Below the pieces are notes generated by a model. It was not told the origin of the DNA. It did no database searches and worked only from the letters and a program-made list of their open reading frames with translations. DNA of 19,312 bases from Parachlorella kessleri (Eukaryota; Chlorophyta; Trebouxiophyceae; Chlorellales; Chlorellaceae): positions 1 through 19,312 of the forward strand of contig BBXU01001326.1 of the NCBI GenBank assembly GCA_001598975.1. Direction: 5' to 3'. This document shows positions 1 to 9,800 of this stretch, one piece after another. Made by a program: the position numbers and the translations under genes. Position 1 is the first letter of the stretch; each line of letters starts with the position of its first letter.

Positions 1-55
1 AAAAAAAAAAATAAACCCCTGCCAGCCCTCCCTCTCGCCCCTCCAACACACAACA

Positions 56-3000
56 TCACCAACCACCTATCACGCATGGCGCCCTTACCCGGCTGCCTTT
101 GTCCTTGTGATGCCTCTTCGCGCCCTGCTTGAGGCTGGTTGCTATGAGCTGCCTGTCGGGCGGGGGCGACTCCTTCGGGCCTGCACAGCATAGCATCCAC
201 AGCACGGCGGGCCAGGTGGCAAGCAATGTTGCCAAGGCTTGGCCTGGCCTGGCCTGGCCTGGCTTGGCTTGGCTTGGCTTGGCAAGGTGGCAGACGCCAT
301 GAACGCACACACACACACACAAACCACCACACCACTACCGCCCCACCGCCCCATGCTCCCCGCCAGGCCCCGGGCTCACCCTTGCGCCCCATCTCCCGCT
401 GGACCGCCACCCGCTGCATATGCTTCTCCAGCCGGCCCCGCAGGCGCCTGCCGACAAACAGGGCGTACGCTGAGCTGCACAGGCGGCCGGCCAGCGGCTG
501 GGCGCCCTGCAGGAGCTGCTGGGCCTGCTCCGTTGTCCACTGCATGTAAAGACATGATGTGTGTGTGTGGGGGCGGGGGGGGGGGGGGGGTTGCTCGTGG
601 CAGGTGATGCACGAGCTGCTGGGCCTGCTCGGTGGTCCACTGCGCATCGGAGGGAACAAGGGGAGGCAAGGGAACAGGAAAAACGACTGTTGGTCGAAGA
701 TCAAGAGACAGGGGGGAGGAAGGCAACCCTGGCAGAGGACTGCTGGGGGTGCCATGTGGTCGAGAGGGCTAACAGTCAGGTGCCCTGGTGTGCAACCGCC
801 CGACGCCTGGGCCCTGACTGTGCTGTGCTGGTCGCGCTGAGCGGTGGACTGCAGGCATTTTGGATGAGCAAAGAGCACCACACGGCAGGCGATGCATTCA
901 CTGCCCGTGTCTTGGCACGGTACGAGCACCCATGCCGGTGCACACACACAACCAACCCTACCCAAACCTGAGTGCTAGCCCACCTCCCGCCAAACCCCCT
1001 ACCCGTTCCCATGCCCTGCACCCCCGGCTTCCCCGGCTTGCGCATACACGGCAAAGCCTTCACACCCCTGCCTGACACCTCCGGTACCTCCGCAGTACCT
1101 CCGCGGTACCTCCGCAGTACCGCACCTCAGTCCGGCGGTGCTGCCCCGCCACGGGCTCCGCCTCCTGCTGGGCCGCCTCCGCGGCCACGACCTCCTTGCG
1201 CAGCCGCAGCACGTCCTTCAGCTTGGCCTGAACGTACGCCTCCCACTCGCAGCTGGGCGCGTCCTCAGACTTCCACTCGAAGGGCCAGCTGCACGTACCC
1301 AAGCGACACCACACACACCCGTTTGTACCGCCTGTACCGCCTTGGGGGACGCCCTGGCGCAGCATGCAGCCCATGCCTGCATTTGGCGCCTCCGCCGCCC
1401 CCTCCAGGAGGGTGGAAGGCCCCTTCTCGCCGCTACTTTGTGTCGTCGCTGCTGCAGGTCCCTCCCCCTTCCCCTGCTTCTCCCCTTGGGCAAGGGTCTT
1501 TTCTCAACAGGGAAGCCTACCTCCCGCCACGCTGTCAATACCGCCTTACCACAGAAGACACCTGTAGAGGCGTGGGGAGAAGCAGCATGCTAGAAGGGGG
1601 GGGGGGTCGTCCATCACAAGACCACCTTATACTACGTCTAACTTGGCCACCCCCTCCCTTGGCAACTGGTATTGCCCCCTGCTTCCACAGCTGCATACCC
1701 TTGTGTTGTGTGGCCCTCCAGGGAAACACAGCATATATACACACACACTCTGCGGGCGGGCGGGCGGGCGGGCGGCCACTCACATGTGCCCCTCCAGCGC
1801 GTCCCCCGCCGGCTGCCACTCGTCCCGCCTGTTGATGCCGATGCGGTACAGCAGCATGCACCGCTCCGCGCCGCCTGCCGCGTCCCGCAGCTTGGCCGCC
1901 TCGCCCCCCAGCCGCTCCCACCAGCCGCTGCTGCCCATGCTGTCGCCGCTGCTGCCTCCGCTGCTGTTGTTTTCCTCTGGCGCTGCAGCGCCTGACGGGA
2001 GCAGCCGGTCGATGCCGCGGCACAGGTGCAGCAAATGCGCTGCCAGGACCTGCGAGGCAGTGCCAAACACAAATGGGCTGGGCAGGGGTGAGTCGCACGA
2101 CGACGCGCGGGTGCAGGGTGCGGGTGCAGCCTGTTGGGCAGGTACGGGTGGTGCGCCTGTGCATTGCCTCGTTCTTGTTACCCAGGAGGCACACTGCAGC
2201 AGGGACACGCTTAGCTGAGCACAAGTACAAGCACCACCGCCCCGGCCAACATGCGTCCGCTGTGCGTACAAGGCACCACCAAAGCAGCCGACATGCGCCC
2301 GCTGTGCGTACAAGGCACGACACCCCAGTCGACATGCCGGCCTGCGTACCAGGCACTGGAAGGAGGCTTGCAGCTGGGCCCCTGCCAGGGCCGCCAGCAG
2401 GGCTCGCCCAAGGGAGAGCTTCAGCCGCGCCTCCAGTTCTTCCTCAGGCGCCAGCTCAGCTGCCAGCTGGTACGCCCGGGTGATGTGCATCTGTTGGCGG
2501 GCAGGGCGGGCGGGGGAGGCAGCAAAATAATCAGCACCTGGGGGCTTGCATGGCATGGGTTCTGTGATGCCCCTGGGGAAATCGCGCTGGTGGTCAGCAG
2601 CAGGAGGCAGGTGGGCGGGACTGCACTAACCGTGGGGCCACTAGCAGCTGAGCTGCGACATGCCATCCCACAGTCCCTCATCATGCTACACGATACATGT
2701 GCGGACGGGGTGATCAGTTCAGAAGGCAAGCCTGTCATGTAGATAGCTTTTCACAGCACAGCAGCAGGGACGACACTGAGCAGGGTAGTCTGTGTGCGAA
2801 CGGGGCATAAACAAGCCAAGCAAGCCTTTGGTGACGACTTCCAAAGCCCAGCAGAAGGGGAGGCGCTGAGCAGGGTGCTTAGTAAGGTGCTTAGTAAGGC
2901 GCGCTGCACCTTGGCCAGTGCCATGCAGGCCAGCGCGCCGCCTTGGCCGGCCTCCACCAGCGCCGCCACCTCCTCCACCGCGCCATGCACTGCCTGCTGC

Positions 3001-3369
3001 TGCGGCGCGGCGGCACTGAAGTCCCTGAACAGCTGCAGGATCTGCGCTGGCCGCACCTCGGGCTGCGGGAGAGCAGTGGCAAAGTTCAAGAGGTGTGAGA
3101 GGTGGGCCGGCAGGTGGCCAGGGTTGCATCTAGTTGGGGACAGCAGGGCGGTTCTGTTGCGGGCAAGCGGCTGTAACCTAGCTAGGCAGCCGAAATTTCT
3201 GTGTCGATAACGAAGCTGCTCATCAGCGGGTGCGGTGCTGGCGTGTGTGCAGGGCGGGGCAGGCCAGGCCTGATCAGTGGTGACATGCGAGGGGTACCTT
3301 AGGACCATCACTCACCTTGCCACCCTTGGGCTGTCCACCTTTCTTGCTGCGCCCCGGGGCCATCTTCAT
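56..3369 (-). CDS. Unrecognised helical protein, seven exons, 3' end at or beyond left edge
   Basis: Seven exons chain in compatible phase on the minus strand: 3369-3316, 3062-2910, 2490-2350, 2049-1784, 1288-1126, 539-380 and 180-89. They total 1029 nt, or 343 codons. The chosen start is the ATG at 3369, giving MKMAPGRSKKGGQPKGGK, a basic N-terminus typical of a cytosolic or nuclear protein; a second Met follows at residue 3. Residues 19-140 are helix-like and Ala/Leu-rich. About 142-158 is a Ser/Gly loop. About 160-260 is charged and Trp-containing (WPFEWKSEDAPSCEWEAY near 206). The C-terminal part is basic (KQGAKRHHKDKG). After residue 343 there is a good donor (gtaagg at 88). Without splicing, the frame reads ten more codons to TGA at 56-58; with splicing, the gene continues off the window. 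No signal peptide or membrane segment is seen. I do not recognise the family. The exon chain is well supported, the function is unknown. Confidence 0.72.
89..180 (-). CDS. Minus gene exon 7, basic tail
   Basis: This exon is 92 nt. It enters in phase 1 (G+GC gives Gly), so the join reads MGRKG-PKESPPPDRQLIATS, and it continues LKQGAKRHHKDKGSR. It ends at a good donor (CGG|gtaagg) in phase 0. Reading through instead gives ten more residues and a stop at 56-58. The basic run could be a nuclear localisation or RNA-binding tail; that is inference only. Confidence 0.6.
233..285. repeat. TGGCY pentanucleotide array in intron
   Basis: About nine tandem copies of TGGCC/TGGCT lie in the minus gene's intron 181-379. 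A CA microsatellite follows at about 306-320 in the same intron. Confidence 0.85.
380..539 (-). CDS. Minus gene exon 6
   Basis: This exon is 160 nt, entering in phase 0 after acatgcag and leaving in phase 1 at AAGG|gtgagc. It encodes WTTEQAQQLLQGAQPLAGRL, then a basic helix ending VAVQREMGRKG. The first 31 bases and the acceptor are duplicated exactly 100 bp upstream in the intron (609-643). Confidence 0.7.
509..643. repeat. Duplicated exon edge with acceptor (100-bp offset)
   Basis: The sequences 509-543 and 609-643 match at 32 of 35 positions. The first covers the start of minus-gene exon 6 and its acceptor AG. The second copy also has AG and still reads WTTEQAQQL in minus sense. Between them lie a TG microsatellite and a run of 16 G (575-590). 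Confidence 0.85.
1081..1125. repeat. 10-bp tandem array touching a donor
   Basis: Four copies of a gtacctccgc-like unit lie immediately downstream, in minus sense, of the donor of minus-gene exon 5. The repeat includes the first intronic bases. Confidence 0.75.
1126..1288 (-). CDS. Minus gene exon 5
   Basis: This exon is 163 nt. One base completes the codon split by the preceding intron (AT+C gives Ile). It then reads WPFEWKSEDAPSCEWEAY followed by a long charged helix rich in Lys, Arg and Glu, ending HRRTE|gtgcgg in phase 0. The Trp-rich start is the most distinctive segment of this protein and the best query for a homology search. Confidence 0.72.
1752..1775. repeat. GCGG tetranucleotide tract near a donor
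   Basis: A pure (GCGG)n run begins a few bases inside the intron after the donor of minus-gene exon 4 (actcac at 1778-1783). A short CA/TA microsatellite lies on its left. Confidence 0.85.
1784..2049 (-). CDS. Minus gene exon 4
   Basis: This exon is 266 nt, entering in phase 0 after cctcgcag and leaving in phase 2 at CACAT|gtgagt. It encodes a helix (VLAAHLLHLCRGIDRLL), a Ser/Gly/Asn-rich loop and then a more conserved-looking stretch containing RCMLLYRIGINRRDEWQ. The donor is followed by a (GCGG)n tract in the intron. Confidence 0.7.
2249..2359. repeat. Triple 41/42-bp repeat carrying a donor site
   Basis: Units start at 2249, 2291 and 2332. The rightmost unit contains the real exon 3 end and donor in minus sense (TGCCTG|gtacgc). 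The two others read TGCCTT|gtacgc, so each holds an almost identical decoy donor. Confidence 0.85.
2350..2490 (-). CDS. Minus gene exon 3
   Basis: This exon has 47 codons, phase 0 at both ends. It reads MHITRAYQLAAELAPEEELE and then a Leu/Ala-rich helix ending ASFQCL. The acceptor is gccaacag and the donor is CTG|gtacgc. The donor region is repeated twice more downstream (see the repeat at 2249). The pattern of paired helices is TPR-like in flavour, but I cannot show a TPR consensus. Confidence 0.68.
2910..3062 (-). CDS. Minus gene exon 2
   Basis: This exon has 51 codons, phase 0 at both ends. It follows a ctcccgcag acceptor and ends GCCAAG|gtgcag. It encodes PEVRPAQILQLFRDFSAAAP, then an amphipathic Ala/Val/Glu-rich helix ending ALACMALAK. 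Just past the donor the intron has two copies of a 12-bp unit (gcaccttactaa in minus sense). Confidence 0.7.
3316..3369 (-). CDS. Minus gene exon 1 (start exon)
   Basis: This exon has 18 codons, from ATG at 3369 to GGC AAG, followed on the minus strand by the consensus donor gtgagt. It is Lys/Gly/Pro-rich. It ends in phase 0, which matches the next exon. The reading frame and the ATG in a GGCGGCAATG context decide the start. Confidence 0.7.
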
Positions 3370-3770
3370 TGCCGCCAGTCAGCCGCAAACCGGCTTACGA
3401 GACAGGCATCTACACCTCGGCCTTAGACCATCAGAGCGAAATCAAGCTCACTAATCCCCTATCGAGGACCCATATAGTCTAATGATGACTTTCACCAGCA
3501 TGTTTGCAGCCAAAACGAGCAGCACTGTTCATGAACTCTGGGCGCCTCCTGGGGCAAAGCATGCTAAGCATGCGAGCCAAAAGCTAGACGACATGCCAAG
3601 CGTATAGTTTCGATATTCGACATCTAGCCTCTGTTGACGCCTTGAAAGGCTTGAGGGACAAACGATCAGGCGTCATCCGTGCAATCAGTGACAGTACCCT
3701 GCATCCATGTGTGGTATGGCAGGTTTGTAGCGCTCCAGCCTAGGATGTAGCGGCTCGGACGCTTGGCAGT
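3370..3770. promoter_or_regulatory. Head-to-head intergenic region, presumed bidirectional promoter
   Basis: About 400 bp separates the two inferred start codons (3369 minus, 3771 plus). No exon-like reading frame was found. The stretch is visibly less GC-rich than the genes. It holds short AT-rich spots (catatagtct at 3471, tatagtttcgatattcg at 3603) and a small GCATGC repeat (3559-3573), but no convincing TATA box at a usable distance. Both 5' UTRs must lie here if the starts are right. Confidence 0.5.
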
Positions 3771-3829
3771 ATGCCCCCAAAAGGTGTGGGAGCCTGGGAA
3801 ACGCCCAGGAAACTGCTGGAGGCTTTCAG
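3771..3829 (+). CDS. Plus gene candidate exon 1
   Basis: The ATG at 3771 opens MPPKGVGAWETPRKLLEAF and stops at a donor (TTTCAG|gtgggt) in phase 2. This matches the next exon exactly, because AG+C gives Ser. It is the first ATG with a clean spliced continuation after the intergenic gap, so I take it as the start. An upstream non-coding exon cannot be excluded. Confidence 0.5.
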
Positions 3830-6800
3830 GTGGGTCAGACACGAGATTCAGGCCTAGGTGTGGGCTGCTTCTGCAATAGCCCCAATGATCTTAAGCAGAC
3901 CGACGAGTCGTTGCAGCATCCCGTTCAAGCTCAGCCCAGGTTTGCAGCTCCAGCCACAGCGCTGCTGGAGTCATCTGTGCACCTCGCCACCGGTTGTCAT
4001 GGTCGTGCTGACATGCTGTACAACCGGGCGCCTGTCCGCCCACTACAGCAGTGCGAAACAAGCTGCTCCAATGCTGCTGCACCTACTGCAGCCAAAGCAG
4101 GAGCAGCGACACACGCGAGCGGCTGGAGAGATGGGCCAGGTCCAACCCAGGAGAGGTGGCATGCCTAGTGCTGGCTAAGGCATCCCTGTTGGAAGCCTTC
4201 CATCTGACCTACAGGTGGGTGCTGCCTGCCTGGAAGCTGCAGGAGAAAAAGAGGGGGTTTGCGTGGTGCTCACTGGCAGAGCCGCGCACCTGCGGAGCTG
4301 TATGCGTGAACCTGACTGAAAGCCGTAGGATCGGCTGCGAGAGACCTGGGGCACCAGCTGGCTGGGTTAGTCAGCAGATGGTGGGAGGTTAGGCGTGCGT
4401 GGCAGTCTGCTGCACGGTGTTTTGACTCTGGGTCTTGCAGACATTTCACATGCCCTCCGTGTTGCTGCCCTTGCCGCATGTTGCAGTCATTTCGAGGAGG
4501 GGCCGGCCCTAGGCAAGAGTGGCAAGCCTGGCCCTGCAGATGAGCAGCAACTGCAGCAGCAGGTGAGGCGGAGGGTTGCCCTGCCCCCTTGGAGTCCGTG
4601 CCTGAGGTGGTCCAAACCTGAGGGGAAGTGAGTATCCACCCGACCCACCAAGATCTTATCTTGGGGATGACTGCTGGAGCTTGTAATACCTCATTGTCTT
4701 GTCCCCCTGCTGCTCCACATCAAGATGCACTCCTCCTGGTTTCTGCATTGTGCGCATTGGAGTCCAGCGTTGTGCTAGAGTGTTGTGCATATCCCCACAG
4801 CAACTACTGTTCCCTTGGAGCAGTTGTCCAAGGAGCTGGAGGTACTCAACAAGCTGTCCCAGGCCCTGGAGCACGCTGTGCGCGCTGCCACGCAGTACCG
4901 CAGCCTGCTGGTACGTCACGCTTTGACGACACTCGTCCTGCCTTTGAAGCGTGGCAGCACGCAGGCGTTGTTAGTGTGCCGATCAAGTCCCCATGGAACG
5001 GCCAGCTCATGAGTATGGGTGTGGGTGTGCTGCGCTTGGGACATCTCGCCCTTGTGTCCATGCGTGGTGTACAGGTGCTTTGTGTGTGGGGCCTGTAGGG
5101 GCTGGCCGGTGCAGTCCTGCTGGTCACCCAGGCCCCGGCAGGTTCATGGAGGCAACATGCAGAGTGCTTGCCAGGGGACATCCTTGCTGGCTATCTCGCT
5201 AGCTTGTTGAGATGAGATGCATGCTTCATGTGTCTCATCTCGGCCTTGTGCAGTCGTTGGCAAGAAATGGCATGCACCCAGCTTTCGCCCCGCTTCCTCC
5301 ATACAGTCACGGCCTGTGCTGTCCTGTCCAATTGTTATTCCCATACTGACATGGCATGTGACTGCCGTCCCTCTGCCCTGCAGGGTCTCGTGCTAGCCGC
5401 CGCACTGCTGTATCTGTGTCGCGGTCGGGGCAATGCTTTGCAAGCGATGTGTCGCAAGCAGATGGTCGGGAATCTGCAGCGGCTGCTGACAAACCCTAAA
5501 GCGGCTGGCGATGCATGCTGGTGGGTGCTGTGGTATTTGCTTTGATACCCATGTGCGATTCCCATTGGGGAACAATTTTGATGGGTTGCGTTCCTGAGGG
5601 CTTGCCACGCATGTTGTGGCGTATGGGTGGGATGGCTCTATGCGACCAGGCGGTAGCGGTAGTCTAGCTCAGTTTGTGTGCGCACCGTTACCTGGCCATG
5701 CTGCCGTGGAACCCCACAAGTGGGGCACTAAAGCGCCAGGGTGTGCTATGCCCACAGAAGACAACATTTAGACACTGCTTCTCAATGGCAGCAGAGGGGG
5801 AAGCCAGGCACCCCCGCGCCGTCATTGATTACAAACCTGGCACATGGGGATCCCTGCTGGGGCGCTTCATGTGGTGCAGGTCCGATCCGCATCAGATACC
5901 CCTGCTGGGCGACATCTGCCCCTGGGAGGTGGAAGCCAAGCGGACAGCGCCCGGCAAGCTGACCAAGGATGTGTCAGAACGACTACTGCGCATACCGGGT
6001 GACGAGGACAAGGCGATAGCTATGGCGGGCAAGCCGCAGCAGGCCGTCGCATGGTAAGTCCGGGGTCGAACCGTGATCCTTCCATGGGGGCCCCTTCTGA
6101 TTGGGGTTGTCCAGTGCACCGGTTTGGAACTTACTTAGTCATCTGCTGAGGTGGAAGCCTCCATCATCTACCACTCCTTCTCCTCCACCCTGCTTGCTAT
6201 CCCCCTCACCACCGCTGCAATTTTGGGCAGGTTCCTGGCCAGGTTGGGGCGACCTCTGTGAGCCACCCCTGCTCCCTGCATGGTTCATCACCAAATCATG
6301 GCATGCTGCCCCCCGCTGGCCCTGCCTCCCTTGGTTCCTCCGCCCCAGTGCCACATTCTGCACCCCGCCGACCCTGCTTTCCTTGGTTGGCGCTCCACCA
6401 TTGCCGCATGCTGCATCCCGCTGGCCCTGTTTGCCTGCCTGTGCAGCCGCTCTGTGGAGGAGCTGGCTGGCTCCCTGGGCACGCCCCTGCTGGTGCGCCT
6501 GGCCGCCTGCGAGTCCCCCGCCGTGTTTCCCGGCGTGCTGCGCGCATCGCTGTTCTCCCTCTTCATGGAAAAGTCGGGCCAGCTGAGCAAGACTGTGAAC
6601 GGCATGCGGGCCCAGCCTTCACAAGTGAGCAAGCGGTCAGTGCGCAAGGAGTTTTGAAGGGGGAATTTTGGCAGCCCGAGCACAACCCAGGGTGTGCCAG
6701 GCGCAGATGTTTTTCTTTTTGTGGAGAGCTTAAGCTGAGTGTGGGCGGCATACAGGCAGGGCCCGTGTGCGCGGCAGGGTGCCCGGGCGGTGCCTGGCAT

Positions 6801-9800
6801 GCTGTCCATGCTGTGCATGCTGTGGCCCAGCAGGTGCTCGCCCAGCAAGCCCAGCAGCTGCTGAGGGAGGAGCGCAAGGCGCGCGCGCTGCGCAAGCTGG
6901 AGCAGCGCAGGACGCAGCAGGAGACAGCGCCCGCAGCAGCACAGAGCGTGGCGCCAGCGCGGCGGGGCAGCACGGGCGCCGGCGCCGGTGGTGGCTGCAT
7001 AGACCAGGCCACGCTGGTGAGAGGTCTTGGCAGGGTTGCGAAATGCAGGACCACCACATGACCGCCCCGAGGAACTCGCTTTGGCAAAGACAATTCTGTA
7101 GGGCTCGCCTCAGGGCGGTACAGCATTTGGTCAAGACAGTGTAGACTGTACCGCGCTGACATGTGCTTCTGCTTTGCGCCAGGCCGCCCAGGGAATCGCC
7201 TTTGCATGGCTGGCTTTCACGGCATTTTTGGCTGGGCAGGGCTTATGTTTATCCAGGCAGTAAGGCATTCGTTAAGACAATTGCCCCAGGCCTGCAATCT
7301 AGAGCCTCATTCGTCTAGCCAGACCCACAAGCCATGCCCCTCCTTCAATGCCCCAGCAATGTTCCGTATGGACGCTGACGCGCATGCTGCCTGTGCGGTT
7401 GCAGTTGGCACGTCACCTGGAGGGCAAGCTGCAAGGCTTGCTCCCTCGCACCAAGGTATGTTCGTGTGGTATCTGTCTGTAGGTTTTGTGTTATCATGTG
7501 CCTTACTATAAGACAAGGACAGCAGCAGTCCTTGAAGACTGGCACCCTGCTGTGATGTGCTCTGCTTGCGGACGCACGCGATGTTGTGTGCACCTGCCTG
7601 TCTGGCGGAGTGGCTGTGGAAGGTGTGTAGCTCTTCGGCTGCAAGGGAGAGGAAGGGATGCACTGGAGGGGGCTGCCATCTGTTGCGCTCTGTGCAGCTC
7701 CAGACACCGCGCTGCGAGCGCTTAGCCTGCTGCCTGGGCCTAAGAAAACATGCGCCGTGCGCTGCGTCACCTGGTCTGCTCAATGCCTGCCATGTCGACA
7801 TGCCTTCATGCATGCAGCCCTGGGGGAGGCGCTGCGTGCGCTGCACCTGCTGCCGCTGCCGGCTCTTGCCCAGCTGCACTGCCTGCTGTGCCTGTGGACA
7901 GCTCAGCGCTTCCTGGACCTGATAGACATGCAGCCCGACCTCCAGGTAAGGCCACCTTGGCTGGGGCCTCCTTGGCTAGGGGCAGGCGCTGACATCCTCA
8001 GCCATTTCTCAACATCATCATCTCTTAACCTGTTTATCAAGCGCTCAGGAACCTCCGGAAATACTGTTTGGTGGAGGGGGTGATGTCGTACCTGACTGCA
8101 GGGACTCAGGTCCGACCCAAAACCCGCACCTCCCTCCCCTATACGCGCTTGGGTTGTATTGTATTGTGACATACAGCCGCAGGGTGAATGCGAATCACCC
8201 AAGCCAAGCCAAGCAAGCCGCACCTGCGCATCACCGTCTCTAGATGGGCGTGGCCTGCAATTGCTTGACGGGGGTAGCAGATCCTTGTCCCTGCAGGAGC
8301 TTCTGATGGGAGACGCTGCGCCGGCTGTGGAGGTGACTCATGGTGACGTCATCCAGCTTACGCCCGGCGCCCTGGACCAGCTGGTGGCGCCGGCGCCCCT
8401 CAGCAGCGAGGTGGGCGCCACTCACCGCATTGTCCCCCCCTCCTTGCAATGCAATGCTTTAAAGCAAGCACTGGCCACCGGCTGTTGCAAATGTGTCTCC
8501 TGGTATACTGGGTCGTGTGTATTGGCCCAGGCTGGTGGCTCATGCCTACCTTGATGACGACTGGCTCCTACGCTGCATGGTGAGCTGTTATTAGCAAATG
8601 ACCGCGGGGCTGGAGTGGGGGTGGTTCCCTTGGCCCCAGCATGACTACTCGCCTGCCCCCAAAGCAGGGTTGCGCGCCCCCCGAGGAATGTGCCGCCCGC
8701 CTGGCAGCCTACTGCCAGCCTGGTACAGCATCACACAGCGCGCCCTGTTCTAGCGCCGCTAAGGGAAGTGACCTCTCCACCGCAGCCCCCTCCCCCGCCT
8801 GGGGTCCCGCCCCGCCGGCCACCTCCCAGCAGCAGTGCAGCACAGCAGGCAGCAGCAGCCACCACCGTCCCTGCCACCCTATGCCAGCCACACAGCGGGG
8901 TGCACCAGCGGCGCAGCTGCCGCCCTTGGGGTGCGCTTTACCGGGCTCCGGCAATGAGCTGGCGGGCGGGGACCGGGGCCGAGGGGCTGGCGCCGGCGCC
9001 GGCGCCCTGGAGGTGCCTGGGGCGGGTCAGGAGGTGGGGAGGCTGCTGGGCCTGCTGCGCCAGCAGCTGTACCTGGTGAGCATGAGAGAGGGGGCCAGCT
9101 GCTGATGTTGTGTAGCTGGGTGGCCCACGACCCCGCATGGGAGGCTGCGGGATTTGTGTTTGAGTGGTTAGCTCCGGCAGGCCTTGATCTGCTTGAGGCT
9201 TGTCGGGTGGAGGAGGGGCGGGCTGCCATGGCTGGCTTGATGCCCAGGAGGGTGCGGTTTGCTTCCTAGTAAGCGCCCGGCTTGGCGAGGTGGGACTTCT
9301 TTTGCAGCTGACAGTAGCCCTGCGCATGACGTGTTTCTTCTTCACCGTGCTATGCTGCGCTGTGCTGTGCTGGTGCAGCAAGGCGCGCTGGGGTGCCTGG
9401 AGGGGCTGCTCCAGCGCACGGCTGGCATCACACGAGACGTCCTGCAGACGGTGGCCGACCTGCAGGCGGCGCTCCTACAAGTGAGGCGCACTGCCCGTGC
9501 TCCCTTGCCTTTGCCAGCCCCCCGGCTGGGCGCACTCAGCGGTCCCCCCACGCGCCCGTTGACCCACCTGCAAGGGTACCAGGCAGATGTGGGTCGGCAC
9601 CAGGCGGAGGAGACCTCGCCCTGACATGAATGGCGGAGGCCAAGTGACACCCCTGCTTGCCGCGCACCCCCCATTTTTTTTGGGTGACCCAGAAAACCCT
9701 AAACCCTGAACCCTATACCCTAAACCCCACTTTTTTACAGGAGCAGGTGAACCCGGCATACTTCACGGCGGGCGCTCTGGAGCGGCTGCAAGCCGCTGTC

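Noticed and set aside
1..11. A run at the left edge as a poly(A) tail or cDNA end
   Set aside because: On the minus gene's coding strand this reads as T, so it cannot be that gene's tail, and introns show this is genomic DNA. It is probably a plain A tract at the edge.
1535..2356. 273-residue minus-strand open frame as a single-exon gene
   Set aside because: It crosses several good splice sites and reads the real exon 1784-2049 in another frame.
2249..2359. CRISPR-like array
   Set aside because: Only three units, no distinct spacers, spliced eukaryotic context. It is a simple tandem repeat at a donor.
7183..7259. Candidate exon AAQGIAFAWLAFTAFLAG (hydrophobic)
   Set aside because: The flanking exons 6831-7016 and 7405-7455 join directly in phase 0, and including this piece breaks the frame of the next exon. 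A use as an alternative exon cannot be excluded.
8690..9079. Pro-rich alternative frame over exon 8668-9075
   Set aside because: The other frame joins in phase 0 on both sides and ends in a helix-like GQEVGRLLGLLRQQLYL. The Pro-rich one does not join the next exon in phase.
9697..9727. Chromosome end
   Set aside because: Only four degenerate heptamers, with gene exons on both sides in phase. It is interstitial.
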